DNA of 13,920 nt from GCA-2719315 sp964448645 (lineage in GTDB: Bacteria; Bacteroidota; Bacteroidia; Flavobacteriales; Flavobacteriaceae), in assembly GCA_964448645.1 (NCBI GenBank), contig CAYUZY010000050.1:1-13920 (forward strand). Reading direction: 5' to 3'. Made by a program: the position numbers and the translations under genes. Numbering within the stretch: the first letter of the stretch is position 1; each line of letters starts with the position of its first letter. The notes under the pieces are model-generated. The model searched no databases and was not told the DNA's origin. It saw only the letters and a program-made list of their open reading frames with translations. Positions 7,956 to 13,920 of this stretch are shown here, piece by piece.

Positions 7956-8052
7956 ATTAAAAAGAAATTAAGATTTATAAATATAAAAGATAGAGAAATA
8001 TATTTAATTTAATTGTTATATCTTCTAGATTAAATTTTAAGAATTATAAGTC
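7956..8052. promoter_or_regulatory. Divergent intergenic region between two S9 peptidase genes
   Basis: This 97-base, very AT-rich stretch must carry the promoter or promoters for both divergent peptidase genes unless these lie inside the coding regions. No perfect Bacteroidota TAnnTTTG element was found on either strand. The nearest for the plus strand is TAAATTTT at 8031-8038, with a TTG at 8013-8015. That spacing of 15 bases is short, so I do not call a specific promoter. Confidence 0.4.
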
Positions 8053-9921
8053 ATGAAAAAAATTTTATTACTAACCATAAGCTTTTTCATAATAAGTTGT
8101 CAGCCAAATGAAATAGAATCAAAAAAATATTCTATTGAAACTCTAATGACAAATAATAGAAGCTCTGGAGGATACTTTTCTAAGGATGCAACAAAATTGC
8201 TTTATAGCTCTGACAAATCAGGAATTTTTAATGTTTATGAAATGGATCTTACTTCAAGTAAAGAAACTCAAATAACTGATTCGAAGTTAGAATCATATTT
8301 TGCTATTTCATATTCTCCCTTAACAGATGAAATTATATATGGAGCTGATAGTGGTGGTAATGAAAACTTCCATTTATTTTTAATTAGAGAGGGGCAGTCT
8401 ATAGATCTAACTCCTGGGGAAGATACCAAAGCTAGTTTTTTTGGTTGGTCACAAAATGAAAAAGAAATGTATTTTTTATCTAACTCAAGGGATTCTAAAT
8501 TTTTTGATGTTTATAAAATGAATTTGGAAAACTTAAAAACTGAAATGATCTTTAAAAATAATGAAGGTTACACATATTATCCACTATCAAATAATGATAA
8601 ATATCTAGTCTTAAATCTAAATCCTTCAAGAGAAATTAATAAACTATATATCTATGAATTTGAAACAAAAAATAAAATAGAAATTTCAGATCAAGAAGCA
8701 AATTTTAGAGGTCAAGGTTTTGACAAAAGTGATCAAAATTATTACTATAGTACAAACCACGATAATGAATTTCTTTATTTAATGACTTATAATCTTAAAT
8801 CAGGAAAAAGAAGTTTAGTATATAAAACTAATTGGGATGTTACAAGAAGTTCTTTGTCTAAAAATGACAAATATAGAGTTGTGACTGTAAATCAAGATGC
8901 TCAAAATAAATTAATTGTAAAAAGAATTGAGGATGATTTTAAAGTCAGTTTTAAAGGTATTGATAAAATGAATATTAATTCAATTTTATTTTCTGATGAT
9001 GAAAAAATGGCAAGAATATCAGCTGGGGCTTCAAATTCTCCAGGAGATATATATACCTACAATATGCAATCAGAAGAATTAAAGCAAATTACTTCAAATT
9101 TAAATCCTGAAATAAATCCATCGGATTTAATTCATGGAGAAGTTATAAGATATAATTCATTTGATGAATTAGAGATCCCCGCAATTTTATACAAACCAAA
9201 ATTGGCTAGTATAAAAAATAAAGTTCCTGCACTTGTATGGGTCCACGGAGGTCCTGGAGGTCAATCTCGAATAGGTTATAGGCCTTTGATTCAATATTTA
9301 GTTAATCATGGTTATGCAATACTTGCGGTTAATAATAGAGGTAGTAGCGGGTATGGTAAAACATTTTATGAATTAGATGATAAAAATCATGGAGATAAAG
9401 ATTTAAAGGATTGTATTTGGGGTAAATATTGGTTACAAAATCAAGACTATATAAAATCAGAAAATATTGGAATAATTGGAGGAAGTTATGGAGGTTATAT
9501 GACTATGGCAGCAATGACTTTTGAACCTGAAGTTTTTAATGTTGGAGTAAATATTTATGGAGTTACAAATTGGATAAGGACCCTAAGATCAATTCCTGCT
9601 TACTGGGAATCCTCTAGAAAATCATTATATAAAGAATTAGGTGATCCCTACTCAAAAGACTCCATTAGACTTTATGAGATCTCTCCGCTGTTCCATGCAA
9701 AAAATATAAAAAATCCAATTATGGTTCTCCAAGGGGCGAATGACCCTAGAGTTTTACAAATTGAATCTGATGAGATTGTTAAAGAAGCTAGAGATTCAGG
9801 AGTATATGTAGAATATCTTTTATTTGATGATGAAGGACATGGTTTTATTAAAAAAGAAAATCAAATAGAAGGGTATAAAAAAATTCTAAATTTTTTGAAT
9901 AATTATTTAAATAAAATTTGA
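8053..9921 (+). CDS. S9 family peptidase, lipoprotein
   Basis: The 622-residue product begins with a lipoprotein signal (MKKILLLTISFFIISC, lipid-modified Cys16 predicted), so it is probably anchored in an envelope membrane. Residues about 30-350 form a beta-propeller-like region with many short SxD/xxxL-Y strands. Residues about 360-622 are the alpha/beta hydrolase domain. The HGGPGG oxyanion motif starts at 398. Catalytic Ser478 lies in GGSYGG, Asp564 in GANDPRV, and His596 in DEGHGF, so the triad is complete. This fits the S9C acylaminoacyl-peptidase/prolyl-oligopeptidase-like group acting on short peptides; specificity is not readable. It is divergent from, but clearly different from, the S9 gene at 5925-7955: another active-site variant, and a lipoprotein instead of a soluble exported protein. 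It ends 7 bases from the convergent DUF5916 gene. Confidence 0.93.
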   Translation: MKKILLLTISFFIISCQPNEIESKKYSIETLMTNNRSSGGYFSKDATKLLYSSDKSGIFNVYEMDLTSSKETQITDSKLESYFAISYSPLTDEIIYGADSGGNENFHLFLIREGQSIDLTPGEDTKASFFGWSQNEKEMYFLSNSRDSKFFDVYKMNLENLKTEMIFKNNEGYTYYPLSNNDKYLVLNLNPSREINKLYIYEFETKNKIEISDQEANFRGQGFDKSDQNYYYSTNHDNEFLYLMTYNLKSGKRSLVYKTNWDVTRSSLSKNDKYRVVTVNQDAQNKLIVKRIEDDFKVSFKGIDKMNINSILFSDDEKMARISAGASNSPGDIYTYNMQSEELKQITSNLNPEINPSDLIHGEVIRYNSFDELEIPAILYKPKLASIKNKVPALVWVHGGPGGQSRIGYRPLIQYLVNHGYAILAVNNRGSSGYGKTFYELDDKNHGDKDLKDCIWGKYWLQNQDYIKSENIGIIGGSYGGYMTMAAMTFEPEVFNVGVNIYGVTNWIRTLRSIPAYWESSRKSLYKELGDPYSKDSIRLYEISPLFHAKNIKNPIMVLQGANDPRVLQIESDEIVKEARDSGVYVEYLLFDDEGHGFIKKENQIEGYKKILNFLNNYLNKI

Positions 9922-9928
9922 TCAGAGA

Positions 9929-12124
9929 TTAAATATTAAGCCAATAAGTAATTTTAAGGTTGATTGTTTTGAATTTTGGAGAATACCTATAGTCTGTGAA
10001 ATAACTATTATCTGTATAAACTAAATACAAATCGGATAAAGGTGCAAACCTCCACTTTAACCTAGAGTTAACTCCCAAAGAATTGGAAAAATTACTGTAT
10101 TGAATAAATGTTGCCCAGCTAATCTCTTTATTAAAAGTAAAATCTATTTTTGGACTAATCAAAAATAGATTCACTGATTTTTGTGGTTTAGGCAAAAGAA
10201 TTTTATCAATTCCTAATTTCAGGCTTGCTTGCATCAATTTATCAACCCTATAATTTAGTTTAGTATCTATTGAATATTTTTCTCCATTATAAAACCCTCC
10301 ATAATTTATGTTAGTTTCAGATCTAAATTTTTTGCTGCTTGTTGAATTATAACTTATTTCAATTTCTTTTGTATTATAACCCCCAATTTTCATAGGAGTT
10401 TTTTCATTAACCCCTGTTGGATCGAAATCATTTTCTAAAAAAACATACCTATGACTAAATTCAAACTCTAGCTGAGATGCATTAATAAAATTAAAATTAA
10501 GGTTTGTCTGATTATTTCTGTCGGTTACTAATCCATTTTTATCTGGTTTATCTACATAATATAACCATTGTCCAACTTCAATACTCTGAAGGGTATTTGA
10601 TTTAGGATAAAAAACTCTAGTATAACTTGAAAAATTCTTTATATAATCTGTTCTTCTACTAAAGCCTAAATCACTTTTAAAATTTGGAGCTGTTTTTGAT
10701 AAAAGAAATCTTACCTTATTTTTTCTTGATGTATAATATCCAGCAAATCCTGTTGAATACGAATCTTTATTTGTAGTAGGTGAAAAAGTATTATGAAACC
10801 ATATTTTACTACTAAACTTATCATCTTTTGAAATTAAGTTATAATCGAAACCAATTAAACGATTATAATCCTCTTGTTCTGTATCAAATTTATTTAAACC
10901 TGTCTGCTGTCTGTTTATAAACAAAAATTTAATATTTGATTTACTAAAAAGGTTTTGTTGTAAGGAAATTACACTATTGTTATTTGCAGAAATTTTATTT
11001 GATTCATCTTGAGCAGTTTGCATATTTAAAAATCCTATTCTTAATCTATTATTTAATTTTCCACTAAGTCTTAATCCTGCATCAATTTTATTTTGAATTG
11101 TATTTCCATCTAAATCTTTTGCAACTCCAATCCTTCTAGTAAAAAAAGGTTGATTATCCCACTGATCACCATAACCAGTAAACAGATCACTATTTTGAAT
11201 AAAAAATTGTCTTTTTTCGGGCAATCTAACTCCAAATCTACTCAAGTTTATGATCTGATCATCTACCTCAATTTGAGAAAAATCAGGATTAATCGTAAGG
11301 TCCAAATTTAAACCTGTTCCAATATAAACTTTTCCATCAGCACCATAGTCAAAAGAATTTAAAGATTTTTTTGGATCATAATTAAATGATTTTAAAGTAT
11401 TTATATAAGGTATAAATGCAATTGGAGTTTTTGACTTACCTAAAGGTTTTTCAAACAATAAAGGTTTGGTGTAAGACAAATTTACAAATGATTGCTCTTG
11501 AGGAACTCTAAAAAGGGTAGAAAACTCGTTAGCACCAATTCTTCTTCTAGAAGCGTTAAAGCGCCACATTTTACTATTATTTGCAAACCTTATTGAACTA
11601 AAAGGAATTCTCATTTCTGCAGTATAGTAGTCTTTATAAATTTTGGTTTTTAAATCAAACTTAACATCCCAATCCATATTAGCATCCCTTCCAAGAGTCC
11701 TTGCACCATTAAAAAAAATCTCATCTTTTTTAACTCCAACAGAATTCCCTCCAAAGGCATATGCATTAGTTAGATCATTAAATGTATCAATAGTGAAAAT
11801 AAAAAAGTCTGAATATCTCCCCATATCTCTTCTTAAACTTGAAATAACAGCTTCATCTTGATCTTCATAACATTTTACAAAAGCATATAAATTATCATCA
11901 TCAAATAAAAATTTAATTTCAGTTTGTTTGCCAGCTTTTAAAGTGTCTGTTGGAAACCATTGCCAATAATCTGTTTTTAAATCAGCTTTTTTCCATGAAG
12001 ATTCATTTTCAAGCCCATCAATAATCATTTTTTCACTAGTGAATTTAACATATGTGGTATCTATAGATTTTTGTGAAAAAATTAGATTACAAAAAAGAAA
12101 AAAGAAAATAAACTGTCTTATCAT
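9929..12124 (-). CDS. DUF5916 family outer-membrane protein with N-terminal CBM9-like domain
   Basis: The 731-residue exported protein of unknown function belongs to a family common in Bacteroidota. It has a signal peptide (MIRQFIFFFLFCNLIFSQ). A carbohydrate-binding family 9-like beta-sandwich spans about residues 25-215, with the usual MIIDGLENESSW opening and a TAEMRIPFSSIRF segment. The DUF5916 signature LDLTINPDFSQIEVDD lies at about 274-289, followed by LSRFGVRLPEKRQFF. The remainder is a long run of amphipathic strands ending in KITYWLNI, consistent with an outer-membrane beta barrel. I chose ATG at 12124 over an in-frame TTG at 12130, because ATG sits directly before a normal signal peptide. 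Members are sometimes annotated as membrane-associated hydrolases, but no catalytic motif is visible. It is flanked by a convergent peptidase gene and a divergent transporter gene, so it is probably transcribed alone. Confidence 0.88.
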   Translation of the reverse strand: MIRQFIFFFLFCNLIFSQKSIDTTYVKFTSEKMIIDGLENESSWKKADLKTDYWQWFPTDTLKAGKQTEIKFLFDDDNLYAFVKCYEDQDEAVISSLRRDMGRYSDFFIFTIDTFNDLTNAYAFGGNSVGVKKDEIFFNGARTLGRDANMDWDVKFDLKTKIYKDYYTAEMRIPFSSIRFANNSKMWRFNASRRRIGANEFSTLFRVPQEQSFVNLSYTKPLLFEKPLGKSKTPIAFIPYINTLKSFNYDPKKSLNSFDYGADGKVYIGTGLNLDLTINPDFSQIEVDDQIINLSRFGVRLPEKRQFFIQNSDLFTGYGDQWDNQPFFTRRIGVAKDLDGNTIQNKIDAGLRLSGKLNNRLRIGFLNMQTAQDESNKISANNNSVISLQQNLFSKSNIKFLFINRQQTGLNKFDTEQEDYNRLIGFDYNLISKDDKFSSKIWFHNTFSPTTNKDSYSTGFAGYYTSRKNKVRFLLSKTAPNFKSDLGFSRRTDYIKNFSSYTRVFYPKSNTLQSIEVGQWLYYVDKPDKNGLVTDRNNQTNLNFNFINASQLEFEFSHRYVFLENDFDPTGVNEKTPMKIGGYNTKEIEISYNSTSSKKFRSETNINYGGFYNGEKYSIDTKLNYRVDKLMQASLKLGIDKILLPKPQKSVNLFLISPKIDFTFNKEISWATFIQYSNFSNSLGVNSRLKWRFAPLSDLYLVYTDNSYFTDYRYSPKFKTINLKITYWLNI

Positions 12125-12197
12125 TTTCAAGAATTTACTTATTTATTAATAGACAATTATATTTAGTTTTAGTTTAATTATTATTATAATTTAGGGG

Positions 12198-12205
12198 CAA
12201 AAATA
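12198..12205 (-). promoter_or_regulatory. Candidate Bacteroidota -7 element for the DUF5916 gene
   Basis: On the minus strand these bases read TATTTTTG, a perfect match to the Bacteroidota -7 consensus TAnnTTTG. It lies about 74 bases upstream of the ATG at 12124. No TTG occurs 17-23 bases further upstream, so the -33 half is missing. Chance occurrence in AT-rich DNA is quite possible. Confidence 0.25.
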
Positions 12206-12285
12206 TTAAAACAAATTGAAAGTAGTTTTAATAAATAGTATTTAATATTAGAAAGCAAAAGCACAAAATCCTATAAGATAGAAAT

Positions 12286-13152
12286 ATGGATGCAGCGATG
12301 ATTATCTCACAAATCTTTTTACCAATTTCTTTGGCAATTATCATGTTTGGCATGGGCCTAACCCTTGTGGTTAATGATTTTAGTAGACTTTTTACTTATC
12401 CAAAGGCAGTATTTGTTGGCCTGTTGAACCAGTTAGTATTTCTTCCCTTTATTGGATTTTCAATTATCTTTCTGTTTGATTTAAACTCATCTATGGCCAT
12501 TGGCATTATGATACTATCTTTATGCCCTGGAGGGCCTACAAGCAATCTTATAACACAAGTTGCTCGAGGAAATATTGGTCTTTCTGTCACTCTAACTGCC
12601 CTGGCAAGTCTAATCACTGTTTTCACAATTCCAATCATATTATCAAAAGCCATTACTTATTTTACAGGAGATAGCTCTGTTGTTATTGAACTTCCTGTAA
12701 TTCAAACCATGCTTCAAATTTTGGTAATAACCGTGATTCCTGTCTCAATAGGCATGCTGATTCGTAAAAGAAATGAAGGCTTTGCTCTCCGTATGGAAAA
12801 ACCTATGCGTACTGCGTCAACAGTTCTATTTGTTATTATTTTTTTACTTGTAATGATTGCTAACAAAGAAGATTTAATCCAAGCAATGAAAGAAGTTGGA
12901 TTGGCAACATTACTTCTTAATTTGTCAACGATGGGGCTTGGATATATGACTGCCAAATTTTTTGGTATAACAGGAAAAAGTCAAATTTCAATTACTATTG
13001 AAAGTGGAATTCAAAACGGAACATTGGCTTTTGTCATTGCTACTACAATACTGAACAATATCGAAATGGGACTTCCTACTGGCGCCTATTCAATATGGAT
13101 GTTTATAACAGGTGGAATTCTAATGTGGCGCCTAGGAAGCAAAGAGAATTAA
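12286..13152 (+). CDS. Bile acid:sodium symporter (BASS/SBF) family transporter
   Basis: The 288-residue integral membrane protein has about nine or ten hydrophobic helices, the usual size for the bacterial BASS family. Family landmarks include the CPGGPTSNLITQVARGN stretch at about residues 83-99, in the crossover region, and ESGIQNGTLA at about 237-246. The Glu and Gln of that motif correspond to the Na+-binding E-x-x-x-Q of structurally studied bacterial homologues. It should import an organic anion with sodium; the substrate is probably not bile acid in a free-living bacterium and cannot be read from sequence. The ATG at 12286 is well placed, followed by MDAAMIISQ; a second in-frame ATG at 12298 is possible. 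The gene looks less AT-rich than its neighbours. It lies 51 bases upstream of the glycoside hydrolase gene on the same strand, so co-transcription is plausible. Confidence 0.9.
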   Translation: MDAAMIISQIFLPISLAIIMFGMGLTLVVNDFSRLFTYPKAVFVGLLNQLVFLPFIGFSIIFLFDLNSSMAIGIMILSLCPGGPTSNLITQVARGNIGLSVTLTALASLITVFTIPIILSKAITYFTGDSSVVIELPVIQTMLQILVITVIPVSIGMLIRKRNEGFALRMEKPMRTASTVLFVIIFLLVMIANKEDLIQAMKEVGLATLLLNLSTMGLGYMTAKFFGITGKSQISITIESGIQNGTLAFVIATTILNNIEMGLPTGAYSIWMFITGGILMWRLGSKEN

Positions 13153-13203
13153 GGGTATAGCCTATAAAAAATGTAATTATTTTAAATTAATGACATCTCA
13201 ATT

Positions 13204-13920
13204 ATGAAAAAAATAAATTTCTTTATTTCATTCTTTCTGATTGTTTTTTTTTCCTGTAATGTTGAGGTTAAAAAGAATAAATCAGTCAAAATTATAACAT
13301 CAGATAAATTAAAAAATTATGTTGATCGCTTTAATAAAAACGACAATGAGATTTACAAACAATTTATACCCAATGATGAAGCGTTCATATTTTTAATTAA
13401 AAATATTCCAATGATAGATCTCCCTGATAAAGAAATAGAAGAGACCTATTATTTCAGATGGTGGACTTATAGAAAACATATTAAGAATACCGACGATGGA
13501 TTTGTTATTACAGAGTTTTTACCTGATGTTAACTGGTCTAAAAAACACAATACTATAAATTGTCCTGCTGCTCATCATATTTATGAAGGAAGATGGTTAA
13601 AAGATCCAAAATATATCTCTGAATATATCAATTTTTGGCTTTATAAATCTGGAGATGGAATTAGGCAATATAGTTTTTGGATTGCAGATGCAATTCTTGC
13701 CTTTAATAACGTTCATCGAAATGATTCTATTTTATCAAATCAATTAGTACCATTAATAAAGAATTATAATGAATGGATAAAAATCAGAAAGGAAAATGAC
13801 AAAGCGCTTTTTTGGCAATGGGATGTTTCTGATGGAATGGAATTGACAGTCAGTGGAAGAATACTTAATCAAGGAATTGAAAAATTTGGTGTAGAAGCTA
13901 TAAGACCAACAATTAATAGC
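13204..13920 (+). CDS. Lipoprotein glycoside hydrolase, MGH1-like/GH63-related, 3'-partial
   Basis: This open frame begins with ATG at 13204 and runs 239 codons to the window edge with no stop. The N-terminus MKKINFFISFFLIVFFSC looks like a lipoprotein signal with Cys18. The sequence then carries segments I recognise from the mannosylglycerate-hydrolase MGH1-like (alpha/alpha)6-barrel family, related to GH63: ETYYFRWWTYRKHI, TEFLPDVNW, NCPAAHHIYEGRWL, WQWDVSDGME and RPTINS at the very end. Aromatic and acidic residues in these motifs line the sugar-binding cleft in the family. The likely role is glycan or glycoside hydrolysis at the cell envelope. The 51-base space after the transporter gene shows no perfect TAnnTTTG promoter and no convincing terminator, which is compatible with one transcript. 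The substrate and the C-terminal half are unknown. Confidence 0.8.
   Translation, partial: MKKINFFISFFLIVFFSCNVEVKKNKSVKIITSDKLKNYVDRFNKNDNEIYKQFIPNDEAFIFLIKNIPMIDLPDKEIEETYYFRWWTYRKHIKNTDDGFVITEFLPDVNWSKKHNTINCPAAHHIYEGRWLKDPKYISEYINFWLYKSGDGIRQYSFWIADAILAFNNVHRNDSILSNQLVPLIKNYNEWIKIRKENDKALFWQWDVSDGMELTVSGRILNQGIEKFGVEAIRPTINS

Noticed and set aside
9922..9928. Bidirectional terminator between the convergent peptidase and DUF5916 genes
   Set aside because: Only 7 bases separate the stops, and the only symmetry is a short TGATCA; no stem with a T tract is visible.
11643..11861. Small plus-strand frame inside the DUF5916 gene, and similar small frames at 172-357, 272-463, 5098-5280, 12396-12653 and 12714-12956
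   Set aside because: Each lies wholly inside a well-supported gene in another frame and has no recognisable domain or separate start signals.
12124..12130. TTG at 12130 as the start of the DUF5916 protein
   Set aside because: An ATG two codons later gives a normal signal peptide, and ATG is far commoner, so 12124 was preferred.
13156..13166. Inverted repeat TATAG-C-CTATA followed by an A run, as a terminator after the transporter gene
   Set aside because: The loop would be a single base, the stem is AT-rich, and the run following it is A, not T, on the coding strand.

Overview
The window looks like a contig from a low-GC marine-type member of the Bacteroidota, most likely the Flavobacteriia. 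The reasons are its AT-rich genes, a type IX secretion (T9SS) type B C-terminal sorting domain, a PorP/SprF-family outer-membrane protein, a DUF5916 protein, and several signal peptides ending in FSQ. No rRNA, tRNA, CRISPR array or insertion sequence was seen, and no stretch over 300 bases lacks a gene. The largest intergenic space is about 160 bases.

Layout. Bases 1-31 are not genomic: they match the end of the Illumina TruSeq read-2 adapter at 27 of 31 positions. From base 33 to 2733 runs the 3' part of a large surface protein. It has Ig-like repeats of about 82 residues, seven Cys-containing DxDGDG calcium-binding-type repeats, a 10-N scaffold gap (1820-1829) and a T9SS type B sorting domain. 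It overlaps by 8 bases the start of a PorP/SprF gene (2726-3664), the classic cargo-plus-partner arrangement. Three minus-strand genes follow as a likely operon, read from 7955 down to 3667: a secreted S9 peptidase, a Ste24-type M48 membrane protease, and a two-domain cytidine deaminase with an apparent signal peptide. A second S9 peptidase, a lipoprotein, is transcribed divergently (8053-9921). It converges on a DUF5916 outer-membrane protein (9929-12124, minus). At the right end are a bile acid:Na+ symporter-family transporter (12286-13152) and the start of a lipoprotein glycoside hydrolase of the MGH1-like/GH63-related type (13204 to the window edge).

How the genes fit together. The left pair serves cell-surface display: the adhesin-like protein is probably exported through T9SS with help from its SprF partner. 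Most of the rest is cell-envelope biology, with two exported peptidases likely to degrade peptides in the periplasm or at the cell surface. The odd member is the cytidine deaminase. That enzyme is normally cytoplasmic, yet this copy cannot be read from any usual start codon without including a hydrophobic leader, apart from discarding its first 70 residues. I see no clearly new multi-gene system. The best leads are the exported deaminase and its protease operon, and the acidic GAA-repeat tail on the SprF protein. The adapter remnant and the frame-incompatible gap are assembly problems worth fixing.
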